This document shows positions 19,701-27,483 of a stretch of DNA of 64,000 bases, one piece after another (positions within the stretch are counted from its first letter, which is position 1; every line of letters starts with the position of its first letter). Source of the stretch: Trinickia soli (GTDB taxonomy: Bacteria > Pseudomonadota > Gammaproteobacteria > Burkholderiales > Burkholderiaceae); NCBI RefSeq assembly GCF_002879855.1, contig NZ_PNYB01000010.1, positions 167,364-231,363 on the forward strand. Reading direction: 5' to 3'. The notes under the pieces were generated by a model, which ran no database searches, had not been told where the DNA came from, and worked only from the letters and a program-made list of their open reading frames with translations. Position numbers and translations under genes: made by a program.

Positions 19701-22202
19701 TTCTTGCCGCAGTGCGCCGAGCGCCTCGAACAATGCCGGGCGCTGTATCCCTCTCAGCAGATCGGGATTCTCGTCGAAGACGGCTTTCAACGCCGCCTCG
19801 CCGTTGAGCCGGGACACGATTTTGAACTCGGGCGGCGCCTCGCGCGGCCGTGCACGCGATGGCTCTTCGAGCACGGGATGCGTCATCGCCGGCTCCTCCG
19901 GCCGGCCGGACACGGGAACGAGCGTCGGCTCAGGCGTCTCGACCGTGGTGGCGAACGGCTTCATCGCATTTGCCGCGGCCTTGTCCACCGCGAACGCCGT
20001 GCCGGCCTTGGCGGGATCGGTCACGTGATCGGACCACGCGGTGAGCTGGTTCTTGACGGCGAGCAGCGCCTTCTGCGCGCGCGTGAGGTCCTTCGGCACT
20101 GGCGTGCCGTCGCGGCCGGGCCAGTTGCGCGCAACGCTGCGGCCCCGGGTCGCCTCGCCGAGGCGGCCAGTGGCGAACACCGAGGCAGCGTCGCTTCCGC
20201 GCATGCCGGCGGGGTCGGCTTCGGCCAGCGCCTCGCGCGACGCCCGCAGAAACACGGCCATCCACTCCCCGAGCATCGCAGCGTCCGCTTGCGCGTGCGC
20301 CGGCTCGGCGCCAGCCGGGCGCGATGTCACGGAGGGCACGGCCAGCTTGCCGATCAGCCGTACGCCGATGTCGTCATGCAGCGGGCGCTTGCCGCCCTCG
20401 CTCGACGTCGGGGTGACGATGTGCTGCGCCAGCGTCCAGGCGCCGTCGATACCGGCCGGACGCGGCGGCTGGCGGAAACCCACCGTGCGAACACCGTCCA
20501 CGAGGCTGGTGTCGAGCAGCATGTCGAGCGCCGCCAGTGCGTCGCGCGAGGGGTCCGCACTCATGCCGAATCCGCTTTTGAGCGACTGCGTGAGCCGCGC
20601 GGCCTCGTGCTCTGTCAGGCCCTTGTCCTGCGCGAGCTGCACGAGCCGCTGGCGCAATGCCGCGCGCTCGGTGCCCGGGGGAAGCGCGTCTTCGTTGAAC
20701 TGCAGGTCGACCGCCACGTCGTTGTCGTAGCGAAAGCCCTTGTAGGGCTTCGGTTGCGGCGTCCAGGTGTTGCTGCGGATCGGGGTCGAAGTCGTCGTCG
20801 ACGTGACACCGAAGCCATGGTAATAGCGCTTGTCCGGATCGCGCATGACGGCGATGCCGTCCTTGATCGCCTGCTTCACCTTGCCGAGCGCACCGGCGCC
20901 GCCGGTCGGGAGTTCGACCTCGGTCTCGGGCTCGGTCTCGGTCAGGTGCTCCTCGTCGCGGCGACCGAACGGCATCGAAAAGCGGCCACTGTCGACGAAG
21001 CCGTCATCTTCGTCGCCGCCTGGATCGATATCGCTGGGAAGGGTGAGATCGCCGCTGCTGCCGAGGTGAATGCCGAGTCGTTCGGCGAAGTCGGTGAACG
21101 TCACGTTGTTGCCCGAGCTCAGCGAGCCCGAGTCGTCGCGATCGAGCTGGGAGTCCCCGCCGTGCACGCTACCGCCCGCTTGGTGATCGGGCGGTTCGCT
21201 GCCGGCCACCGAGCGCAGCGCCTCGAAGTGGTTGCCGAAGCGGATGATCGCAACGGGATCTTCGCCGGTATTCGACTGCAGCCAGCGCACGGGATGACCA
21301 TCCGCATGCGGTTCGACCCAATGCACGTCGAGGCTCGCGCCACAGCGGGTGTTGATGTAGGCCAGCGCTGCTTTGATCGCCGGCTCGTCCGCATAGAGCA
21401 TCCGGTCGAGTTCGGCGATCTCCGGATGCGCTTGCTCGAGCACGGCGCGGCATTTTTGCGCTTCGTCGGCCAGCTTCGGCTCGTAGTCCTTGTCGTAGCG
21501 GCCCGTGGCATGCTGCAGCAGCGAGATCAGCAGGCAGTTCATGCCCGCGCCGCTGTTCGGCACGGTCTCGATGCCGCGGGTGGCCAGCCAGGCGCGCACG
21601 GGCGCGGGGTCGATCTCGCGCTGTTGTTCGACGAGCGGCGCCTCGCTGCCCTCGCGTTCCTCTGCGGGCCGCATGGCAGGCCGAGGCACGAACGCCGAAC
21701 CCGAGGAGACGCCATGCGCGCCGGCGCCGGCCGCGGTCTCTTGTGCCGATATTTCCGGAATCCCTTGCACGGCATGCGCGGCCATCCGCAACGCGGCGTC
21801 GCGCATCGAGGTTTGCGCCGACAACTCGGCGAGCGAGCCTTTGTGCCCAGGCGCATTGGGCAGCATTTCAGGCGACGTCGGTTCGCCTTCGGTCTTGCCC
21901 GTGGGCTCGCCCTCGGTTTTCGAGGCGCCCTGCCAATGGCCGCCGCTGCGCAAATATTCCACGGCATCTTCGACGAGGGCCGAGCGGCCCGGATCGAACG
22001 AAGACGTGCGCTCCGGGCTCGACCCCGCGTTGCCCTTGCTCTTTTTGCTGCTCCCCTTGCCGAGCGAACCGAGTTTGTTCAGCACACCGCTTCCGGACAA
22101 GCGCCGGCTCGACGGCGCGGTGTTGCGCCTGCTGCTCGTCTTTCCACGATCGGCGCCACTCGCACCGCTGAAGCAAGCCGAAATCCAGTTTCCTATTTTC
22201 AT
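16713..22202 (-). CDS. giant type III effector candidate (1829 aa) with OTU-like Cys/His domain and internal duplication
   Basis: Start ATG 22202 with GAGGAG eight bases upstream; a perfect PIP box lies 142 bp before it. The leader (residues 1-60) is Ser/Gly/Lys-rich. At residue 223 GMNCLLISLL, and at residue 325 RFGNHFEALR, look like the catalytic Cys and His blocks of OTU-like cysteine proteases. Residues about 500-750 and 820-1060 are two copies of a repeat with DGAW-x-LAQ-x-IV, GRLG-(E/D)-ATRGRS, WPGRDG and AQKALLAV. The C-terminal 500 residues are Gly-rich, beta-like and unrecognised. The length resembles AvrE or AWR effectors but I see no convincing match to either. Effector status rests on promoter, leader and context; protease activity is inference. 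Confidence 0.72.
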   Translation of the reverse strand: MKIGNWISACFSGASGADRGKTSSRRNTAPSSRRLSGSGVLNKLGSLGKGSSKKSKGNAGSSPERTSSFDPGRSALVEDAVEYLRSGGHWQGASKTEGEPTGKTEGEPTSPEMLPNAPGHKGSLAELSAQTSMRDAALRMAAHAVQGIPEISAQETAAGAGAHGVSSGSAFVPRPAMRPAEEREGSEAPLVEQQREIDPAPVRAWLATRGIETVPNSGAGMNCLLISLLQHATGRYDKDYEPKLADEAQKCRAVLEQAHPEIAELDRMLYADEPAIKAALAYINTRCGASLDVHWVEPHADGHPVRWLQSNTGEDPVAIIRFGNHFEALRSVAGSEPPDHQAGGSVHGGDSQLDRDDSGSLSSGNNVTFTDFAERLGIHLGSSGDLTLPSDIDPGGDEDDGFVDSGRFSMPFGRRDEEHLTETEPETEVELPTGGAGALGKVKQAIKDGIAVMRDPDKRYYHGFGVTSTTTSTPIRSNTWTPQPKPYKGFRYDNDVAVDLQFNEDALPPGTERAALRQRLVQLAQDKGLTEHEAARLTQSLKSGFGMSADPSRDALAALDMLLDTSLVDGVRTVGFRQPPRPAGIDGAWTLAQHIVTPTSSEGGKRPLHDDIGVRLIGKLAVPSVTSRPAGAEPAHAQADAAMLGEWMAVFLRASREALAEADPAGMRGSDAASVFATGRLGEATRGRSVARNWPGRDGTPVPKDLTRAQKALLAVKNQLTAWSDHVTDPAKAGTAFAVDKAAANAMKPFATTVETPEPTLVPVSGRPEEPAMTHPVLEEPSRARPREAPPEFKIVSRLNGEAALKAVFDENPDLLRGIQRPALFEALGALRQEKVETEGLTPEQIKTQMDAQANKLTGPETVMLTHALDLAFGKDFDPAGQALIALRALQCTNLLDGLRQVGGHGPSSAAPEGADGAWRLAQEIVQIPGGVGKSLIAKLTPAPAVPRDPRTHASVADKERLVLNVFLKASQRLQQETIASAGSKVAPALKNDPASIFSLGRLGDATRGRSEQDWPGRDGKAVPRNLSIAQKALLAVRDELRALDEHAGDPERLAAPFTGGTHGCRFAIPMIRNGILTDESRDLDGKPSEFRAIESRVSKGFGKHVDRAMRNPTGWSKFKSDLRRIVSPFTGKSPFLTHSRIAEESPARGMGVVNQGGTHAARAQADMMEAVAAAIDAMPQLKQDAVRDDEHGNAALRLVVRAAVARQVKAQAFFMTRHSTPKRLLNFTKDKLIAKLVDELAPSVPGDADEAGLAANQGLRDGLRARVASILDQENQALLTPHTLLRWAADVGGPGSPIAAQRLMSNEAADPRWRAFSKDFMLLTKGSEAPIAMEPFKGKERKDVADMLAKVVAAEELGSAFSFDNAGNVTLTTKGIQDTITAVLSGFVAKVHVDLGGGLVRTVQFESSNTTDRSQLRVNVQTLKKVETGVGGSLGTGPVPLKGSIDVGYAYDVVHQEGAVLGFPRNLTGGSPGDRAASARKAELVRLLVNHPAVGGAGGDYARPGNEEDRRSLIKSAFHAFGDDLSIGYFEQKRSDHTGSGSIGAVLGLEGLELNVFGHQIAGVVGAGIDARYEGATMRYRDRSGFLRTERDTAQGSWHGGVHGGLTGVIGLEAIDPDPHASPPDPVSDVLGMPTPLYSARADVWRKGVTYQSSAIVQDGEEHPTSYATHTYLQPADFIRNARDLLPEMAEGKARKFFGAEYNHDDPAVRAERLALEEAYLKEFSAWAVSQRDTTSTPQIYYEYDATVATSNQLRAYEHVMARSGRLAEARQARSDIETIHADPRYREAHFLTYPQHQQEGRTAGVNGIFGVTYAGAGNRAQQVLTFT

Positions 22203-22306
22203 GTCCCATGCTCCTCGACACTTTCGCCTGCGGATCGGCGCGCACGCGACCGCACCCCTGCCATGCGGAACGAGCAGCCGGACACATGTGCGCCTTGTAT
22301 GCGCTG

Positions 22307-22368
22307 AGTATGGGAAAAATCGGCAGCGGCCGATGCGCCGCGCGCGAAGCCGCCGCCTGCGTGGCGAA
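22307..22368 (-). promoter_or_regulatory. perfect PIP box promoter of the giant effector
   Basis: On the minus strand: TTCGC (22368..22364), exactly 15 nt, TTCGC (22348..22344), then 31 nt to CATACT (22312..22307), which fits YANNNT. It sits between the diguanylate cyclase stop codon and the giant effector's start, with correct polarity for the effector. Confidence 0.85.
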
Positions 22369-22395
22369 GCCCAGGCGCCTATCGGCGGCCTGACC

Positions 22396-23904
22396 TCAGG
22401 TAAGCTGGGCCACGAATACCGTGTTGCGCCCCGCGGCCTTGGCCAGGTAGAGCGCCTCATCGGCAGCTTTCACGAGTGCGCTCGGCTCGCGTTCGGCATG
22501 CGCGGCCCTCGTTGCGGCACCGATGCTGACCGTCACGTGGCGTCCGGCGCCGGGACAATTGACGTCGAGCTCGTCAACCGCGCGGCGCAGCGTCTGCGCC
22601 ACGGCATGAGCGCCCGTCTCGTCGGTGTCGGGCAGGACCACGACGAACTCCTCACCGCCGTAGCGCGCCGCAAAGTCGGCCGGCCGGCGCAGGTTCGCCC
22701 CTATGCAGCGGGCCACTGCCGTCAGCGCCGCGTCGCCAGCCTGGTGACCATAGCTGTCGTTGTAGTTCTTGAAGTGATCGATATCGACGAACAGTACCGA
22801 GAGCGGCCGCCTGTCGCGCGCGGCCCGGCGCCATTCGGTCGTGAGCCGGTCGTCGAACGAGCGGCGGTTATCGAGCCGTGTCAGTTCGTCCAGACGCGCG
22901 AGTTGCTGCAACTTGACCACGATCCCATTGCGCCGCGAGATCAGCAGCGCCAGATAGCCTGCCAAGCCCAGGAAGATTACCGTACACGCGAGCATGAAGG
23001 CGGCCGTACCGATGGCGTGTGCGCGCCAGGCGCGATAGACGTCGTCCTCGGCAAAAGAAACAGCGAGCATCAGGGGCAACCCGTCGAGGTGCTTGAAAAA
23101 ATAAAGACGCCGCTCGCCCTGCACAGGCATGTCGTCCGAGAAAGCGCCCTTCGCACTCGCCGACATGGCGCCGAGCGGCTCGGTGCCGCCCCCGTCGAGG
23201 CCGATGACGGCGCCGGAGAAATCGGGTATGGGCTTCACGCCCCGGTCCGAGACCTGCAGCAGCGCGATCTGCCCGTGCGGCCCCACGGGCAGATCGGGAA
23301 GCAAGCGCCGCAAGCATGCCGCGTCCACCGCCCCCGTCACGACGCCGCCGAAGGCGCCGTTGCGTTTGTCGACGCGGCGGCTCAGCATCAGCATCGTCGA
23401 CTGCCCGGCTCGGTGCTCCGCGCCGACGTAAAGTCCGAGGCCCGGGTCGCGCCGAAGCGGTGTGAGATAGGGTTGCCGGTCGGGTCCGGCATCGGCGCGC
23501 AACATCGTGCCCGCTCCGATCGCGGAATCGGCGATGAGCAGGCCATGTTCGTCGCGCACGACGATGGAGCTGAGGCAGGGAAGCGGCGTCAGCCCGCCGA
23601 AGAGCGTTCGCCCCGGGGTGCCCGATCTCTGCGCCTCGATGCTGTCTGCCCTGGCGGCCACCCTTTGGAGCGTCCTGTCGTAGTCGTGTAGCACCTGCGT
23701 GAGCGCACGCTCCATCGCGGGCAATGCACTGCTCGATCGTGCCACGGCGCGCTCCTGCGCATCCTCACGGCCGCCAAACAACGTGCTCGCGCCGGTCGAG
23801 AGCATGACCAGGACGATAACGACGCAGCCTATGAGCGCGGCATGCTGTCCCCTTTGCAAGGGCGCAATCCCTTGGATCGGGAAGGATGGCTGGTGGCCCC
23901 GCAT
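22396..23904 (-). CDS. membrane diguanylate cyclase with periplasmic sensor
   Basis: 502 residues from ATG 23904, which has AGG seven bases upstream; longer frames lack a ribosome site. A first membrane helix near residue 25 (ALIGCVVIVLVMLSTG) is followed by a periplasmic Cache-like region of about 250 residues, a second helix (AAFMLACTVIFLGLAGYLAL) and a C-terminal GGDEF domain. The active site is RYGGEEF, preceded by RPAD, an RxxD inhibitory site at the canonical five-residue spacing. It should make cyclic di-GMP and be feedback-inhibited. The second messenger could influence the pilus and adhesin loci in this window, but no direct link is visible. Confidence 0.92.
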   Translation of the reverse strand: MRGHQPSFPIQGIAPLQRGQHAALIGCVVIVLVMLSTGASTLFGGREDAQERAVARSSSALPAMERALTQVLHDYDRTLQRVAARADSIEAQRSGTPGRTLFGGLTPLPCLSSIVVRDEHGLLIADSAIGAGTMLRADAGPDRQPYLTPLRRDPGLGLYVGAEHRAGQSTMLMLSRRVDKRNGAFGGVVTGAVDAACLRRLLPDLPVGPHGQIALLQVSDRGVKPIPDFSGAVIGLDGGGTEPLGAMSASAKGAFSDDMPVQGERRLYFFKHLDGLPLMLAVSFAEDDVYRAWRAHAIGTAAFMLACTVIFLGLAGYLALLISRRNGIVVKLQQLARLDELTRLDNRRSFDDRLTTEWRRAARDRRPLSVLFVDIDHFKNYNDSYGHQAGDAALTAVARCIGANLRRPADFAARYGGEEFVVVLPDTDETGAHAVAQTLRRAVDELDVNCPGAGRHVTVSIGAATRAAHAEREPSALVKAADEALYLAKAAGRNTVFVAQLT

Positions 23905-23939
23905 CGTCGTACCTGCTGATCTGCTATAGCGTCGAAGAG

Positions 23940-23960
23940 CGTGCGGTGGTCGACCGCACG
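23940..23960. promoter_or_regulatory. 21-bp palindrome upstream of the diguanylate cyclase
   Basis: CGTGCGGT and ACCGCACG form a perfect 8-bp inverted repeat around GGTCG, 36 bp before the diguanylate cyclase start. Its symmetry suggests a binding site for a dimeric regulator or a hairpin in the leader. No T-run follows. The regulator is unknown. Confidence 0.4.
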
Positions 23961-24100
23961 CTGTCACGATAGAAAAAGCCGCCGACGGCTCGCCTCGAGG
24001 CAATCGGGGGGAACGCTTGCCGCAAGAAATTGCGCGAGCCGCCCGCCGGCAAAAACAGGAGATCGGGCACGACGGCATCCACGATGGCGCCCGTGCTCAC

Positions 24101-25282
24101 TCAGCGCACCTGCACGAGCCGCACTTCACGCCGATGGCCGGCACACGTGTTCCCCGGCCCGTCCTCGCCGCGGCAACCCCGATCTGCGGTCTCGGGACTG
24201 CCGGCCTCAGTGCCTGCGGACTCACGGCAGGCGTTCTCGGCGCCCAGCGCACGCTCGGCCTCGAGCTTGCGCTCCATGATGCGGCGAGCACGCACGGCCC
24301 CGCCGTCGATGGGAAGCACCAGCGGCCGGGCCGACCAGAATTCGCGCTCGCCCAACGCTTGCTGCTGCGCTTCCAGCATGGGCAGGTCTTCGTCGCGAAA
24401 CGGCCCCATCAGCATCTCGACGGCATACTCGACCACTTCCCTCGCGCGTGCGCCCAGCTTCTTCGGCAATCCGAAGCCGAAGAAGTAGTGCGTCGATGCC
24501 TCGGTCTCGGGCGTCAGGAAGTGGCCCGAGAACGACGTCAAGCCGAATTCGCGCGGCAGGCCCGAAATGGTTGCCCCGACTTCGATCGACATCAGCGCCG
24601 GTGCGTTCCAGCGCACGTCGAGCCAGCGGTCGACGGGCACGCCCTTGGGCACACCGAAGGGCAGCGCGACCGCGTCGCGCAGATGCTCGCCCTGCGTCGC
24701 GCGTCGCGCCCAAACGGTTTCTCCGTCATCGTCGAAGTCCATGGTCCCGGCCGTGATCGACGGCGTGCCGAGCGTTTCGGGATGGAGAAACTGAAAGTGG
24801 CTCAGGTCCAGCAGATTGTCGACGCTGAGTTGGTAGTGAGCGCGCGAGAGCAGATAACCGGTGCTCGTTTCGTTTTCGGACGGATCGAGGTAGCCGAAGT
24901 CGGGCAGCGGCGTCTGGGCGGCGCGCTGCGGCTCGCCCATCCAGATCCAGACGGCGCCATAGCGCTCCATGAGCGGATAGGACGTCACGCGCGCCGCCTC
25001 GGGAATGCGGCCGTCGCCGTGCGGATTGTGCACGCAACGGCCGGTCTTGTCGAAGGCGAGCCCGTGATACGGGCACTCGATCGCCCCATCGCGCACGCGT
25101 CCGCGCGACAACGGTGCGAAACGATGCGGACAGAGGTCGGCCAACGCCACCGGCCCGCCTTCATTGTCTCGAAAGAGAGCTACCGGCTCGCCGAGCAGTA
25201 CCCGCCGCATCGGCGCCTCGACGGAAAGCTCGCCGCTCCAGGCGGCGACGTACCAGGCATTGCGCAAGAAATTCATGTTCAT
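24101..25282 (-). CDS. Rieske non-haem iron oxygenase, VanA-like
   Basis: 393 residues from ATG 25282, with GGGGGA just upstream. The N-terminal Rieske [2Fe-2S] site is C-x-H-x15-20-C-x2-H (CPHRFAPLSRG, then CPYHG). The mononuclear iron site is near residue 165 (NLLDLSHFQFLH). Architecture and length fit vanillate O-demethylase or toluenesulfonate-type oxygenases, which hydroxylate or demethylate aromatic acids using electrons from a separate reductase. No reductase gene is adjacent. The extreme C-terminus is Cys/Arg/Glu-rich and unlike the family. The substrate is unknown; plant phenolics would suit the context but this is speculation. Confidence 0.88.
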   Translation of the reverse strand: MNMNFLRNAWYVAAWSGELSVEAPMRRVLLGEPVALFRDNEGGPVALADLCPHRFAPLSRGRVRDGAIECPYHGLAFDKTGRCVHNPHGDGRIPEAARVTSYPLMERYGAVWIWMGEPQRAAQTPLPDFGYLDPSENETSTGYLLSRAHYQLSVDNLLDLSHFQFLHPETLGTPSITAGTMDFDDDGETVWARRATQGEHLRDAVALPFGVPKGVPVDRWLDVRWNAPALMSIEVGATISGLPREFGLTSFSGHFLTPETEASTHYFFGFGLPKKLGARAREVVEYAVEMLMGPFRDEDLPMLEAQQQALGEREFWSARPLVLPIDGGAVRARRIMERKLEAERALGAENACRESAGTEAGSPETADRGCRGEDGPGNTCAGHRREVRLVQVR

Positions 25283-25435
25283 GTTCCCCCGAACGGTGAC
25301 GTTGCAATGCGCCCGACATCGCGGCACGGGTCTTGATGCCCGCCGCCGGCGCATGATCAAGGTAGCGCCCTTCCAGCCGCCGCGGTGCGGCAGCCGGCGA
25401 AGACGCGAACGGGGAAACGAAGAACGGACCGCCAG

Positions 25436-26119
25436 TCAGGAGCCGCCGTATTCGATCGGCTCGGCAAAGCGCACGCCGGACGTCGCGCGCAGCGTATCGA
25501 TCTGTCGGGCGAGATGACCCTTGCCCGCGCCGGCTGCAGGGGCGAGCGAATAGATGCCGTTTGCGCCGGGGCCGGCTACGATCTGCAAACCCAGCGAGGT
25601 CAACAGCGCCTGCAACTGGCCGATGGGCATCGCGGGGTCGACGACGAGCCGAATCGTCGCACGTGGCGTCCCCGGCTGCGTGAGCGCCGGCGAACCGGAC
25701 GACAGTGTGCGATAGACGGCAGGCCGAACCGCATCGCCAGGCCCCAAACGGAACAGCGCGGTGCCGCCGGCCCCGAGTATGAGTAGCGCGGCCAGCCCGT
25801 ACGCGAGCGCGCTTGCCGACGGACGCTGCGCCCAGAGGAGCGTGCGCGCACGGCGCCGCTCGCCGACAGCATGTCCGTCGATGCGCTCCAAGAGCCGTTC
25901 GAGCCCGGCTTCGAGGTCGGGGCCGACGGTTGCCCGGCTCGCGGTCATCGCCGCGCGCAGCCGCTGCTGGAACGCCAGTTCGTCGCGGCAGGCAGGACAG
26001 TCGGACAAATGACGCTCGACGTCGCTGCGCTCATCCGCGCAGGCCGTGCCGTTGACGAAAGATGGCAGCAATCCCCAGACGCGCAGGTGAGTACGGTCAC
26101 GGTGGGTGGAAAAAATCAT
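25436..26119 (-). CDS. zinc-finger anti-sigma-factor-like membrane protein
   Basis: 228 residues from ATG 26119; a longer frame to 26185 is possible. Near residue 36 RHLSDCPACRDEL gives the H-x3-C-x2-C motif of ZAS-type anti-sigma domains. One membrane helix (ALAYGLAALLILGAGGTALF) is near residue 110, followed by a domain of about 100 residues that would lie in the periplasm. Such proteins hold an ECF sigma factor until a signal arrives, but no sigma gene is adjacent on either side. The only ECF-like sigma here is 36 kb away (62200..63558). Confidence 0.75.
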   Translation of the reverse strand: MIFSTHRDRTHLRVWGLLPSFVNGTACADERSDVERHLSDCPACRDELAFQQRLRAAMTASRATVGPDLEAGLERLLERIDGHAVGERRRARTLLWAQRPSASALAYGLAALLILGAGGTALFRLGPGDAVRPAVYRTLSSGSPALTQPGTPRATIRLVVDPAMPIGQLQALLTSLGLQIVAGPGANGIYSLAPAAGAGKGHLARQIDTLRATSGVRFAEPIEYGGS

Positions 26120-26312
26120 CGCTTGGCTCGAGAGTGGCCCGGGCGAATGCCCGGTACGTGACACGTGAGTGCGCCTCCGGGCCAAAAAAGTTGCAAGCCC
26201 GAAAAAAATTCGCTTCTGGCGCCGCCGCTGCGTGTTTTCGGAGCGAAAGGCGACCGATTCGTCCGATCATTCCCGGTTTCGCATAACGACAAACAAAGGA
26301 CTTCGCTTCGAG

Positions 26313-26690
26313 ATGGCAGAACACGGGGACGATTTCGAGTGGAAATTCATCACAGCTCGGTTGCGTGTATTCATCGTCGCATCGCAAGAAGCGGTGCAGC
26401 TTTGCCGTACGCTGCTGGAAAACGCGGAAGTCGCGGCCCGCGTGCCCTGGATACGCGAGAAGACGGGCAAAGCCTTCGAGCAGGAGATGCTGCGCTTCGA
26501 ACTCCTGTGCGCGGCGGGCGCGCTTTGCGTGTGGGCGGTCGAGCGCATCGAGGACGGAGCCTTCGTCGCCGCGATCGTCGACAATCCGTCTGCCCAGGGC
26601 AGCAACCTCGAGCTCATCGTGCGCCGCGAGTGCTGGGGCTTGGGCTACGGCGACGAGGCGATGGAGCCGCTGCTGCGATGGTTGCGTTGA
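26313..26690 (+). CDS. short GNAT-acetyltransferase-like protein, possibly truncated
   Basis: 125 residues from ATG 26313; AAAGGA lies 12 bases upstream, a weak ribosome site. The sequence follows the RimJ/RimL pattern: ITARLRVFIVASQEAVQLCRT at the start, and LELIVRRECWGLGYGDEAME, which looks like the acetyl-CoA-binding strand and helix. The protein then ends at LLRWLR, before the C-terminal strands normal GNAT proteins have. Another frame continues openly past the stop, so a frameshift or natural truncation is possible. Function unknown. Confidence 0.55.
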   Translation: MAEHGDDFEWKFITARLRVFIVASQEAVQLCRTLLENAEVAARVPWIREKTGKAFEQEMLRFELLCAAGALCVWAVERIEDGAFVAAIVDNPSAQGSNLELIVRRECWGLGYGDEAMEPLLRWLR

Positions 26691-26704
26691 AGGATGCGGG
26701 TGGC

Positions 26705-26729
26705 TTCGCATACGAAGTGCTGTCTTCGC
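26705..26729 (+). promoter_or_regulatory. perfect PIP box upstream of a small secreted-type gene
   Basis: TTCGC (26705..26709), exactly 15 nt, TTCGC (26725..26729), in the spacer 143 bp before the gene at 26872. Thirty nt downstream the sequence is TTTACGACACT, without a clean YANNNT hexamer, so the -10 is weaker than at the other perfect boxes. Confidence 0.7.
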
Positions 26730-26871
26730 GCCGTGTCGGGGCGCAGCCGAACGGATTTACGACACTGCGCAAGGACAGTGCTTGCGCTTGCGGCGCGAGC
26801 GCTGTTTTCTCAGCGCGGCGCCGCGCGTCGGCGTCGTCCGGTCACAAACTTCAACACGCAGGAGAATCTAG

Positions 26872-27135
26872 ATGGCTGCCGTTACTCCCCCCACGATCAC
26901 CCCGACCTCCCTCGCCTCGTTCGAGAAGCCCACGCAGTTCAACCCGGGCCAGGATCCCTCGAAGCTGTTCGGCAAGGATTTCGACAAGCACCTCGGCAAC
27001 ATGCAGGGCAAGCACAAGCCCGAGCCGAAGCACAAGGCCGAGCCGAAAAAGACCGAGTCCAAGGACCACAGCCACGATTCGGCGAAGCACCACAAGCATC
27101 AACCGCAGCACACCCATCAGCCCGCGGGCCAGTAA
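26872..27135 (+). CDS. small Lys/His-rich protein in the Hrp regulon
   Basis: 87 residues; AGGAGA is seven bases before ATG 26872. The N-terminal 25 residues are Thr/Pro/Ser-rich with few charges (TPPTITPTSLASFEKP), like a T3SS leader. The second half is very hydrophilic, with about 30 Lys and His residues in patches such as KHHKHQPQHTHQ. No domain is recognised. A perfect PIP box upstream suggests co-expression with secretion genes. It could be a secreted accessory protein, a metal-binding peptide or a small effector; I cannot choose between them. Confidence 0.65.
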   Translation: MAAVTPPTITPTSLASFEKPTQFNPGQDPSKLFGKDFDKHLGNMQGKHKPEPKHKAEPKKTESKDHSHDSAKHHKHQPQHTHQPAGQ

Positions 27136-27165
27136 TTCCGGCAGCCGATAACCCATCGGCCCGGA

Positions 27166-27209
27166 CTCCCGGCGGCAGCGAGAGTGCGAGCTCGACCTAC
27201 CGCCGGGAG
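27166..27209. repeat. 10-bp inverted repeat downstream of the Lys/His-rich gene
   Basis: CTCCCGGCGG (27166..27175) and CCGCCGGGAG (27200..27209) are exact complements around 24 nt. The hairpin lies 30 bp past the stop codon of the gene at 26872. No T-run follows, so it is at best a weak terminator. Confidence 0.45.
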
Positions 27210-27341
27210 CGTAGCGGACTAATGCAATCGTGTTTAGGAACCCGCATCGTGTGGGCGCGCATCATGTGTCGCCTTGGACGCAACCGGGATGGCAACGCCC
27301 GAACGAGTGGCATCGGCCGCATTAGCCGCACAAGTGCATTA

Positions 27342-27386
27342 GCCGCATCAGCCGCATCAGCCGCATCAGCCGCATCAGGGCATTGG
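27342..27386. repeat. five tandem copies of a 9-bp unit
   Basis: AGCCGCATC is repeated five times without interruption inside a gene-free stretch (27136..27483). Looser copies (GGCCGCATT, AGCCGCACA) precede it from 27316. It would encode a simple tripeptide repeat in any frame, but no supported gene covers it. I see nothing else in this stretch apart from the inverted repeat at 27166..27209. Confidence 0.8.
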
Positions 27387-27483
27387 CGGCATCGGCGAAA
27401 CGAGCGTGCAATCGACCGATCGGCCGACCAACCGCCCGTCAGCGGGCCCGCGCCTTCGCACGGGACACGCTCGACTTTGCAAA

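Noticed and set aside
16713..22202. Assignment of the giant effector candidate to the AvrE/DspE or AWR (RipA) family by size.
   Set aside because: I found no diagnostic AWR tripeptide region or convincing AvrE-like pattern, and the OTU-like block and the WPGRDG repeat are not features I know in those families.
19014..22307. A long plus-strand open frame opposite the giant effector gene.
   Set aside because: Composition is that of a GC shadow frame (Arg/Ala/Gly-rich, no domain); the minus-strand gene has a ribosome site, a PIP box and recognisable motifs.
26258..26281. TTCG-N16-TTCG just upstream of the short GNAT-like gene.
   Set aside because: A -10 at the normal distance would fall on or after the ATG at 26313. 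Several such loose 4+4 matches are expected by chance in 64 kb of this composition.
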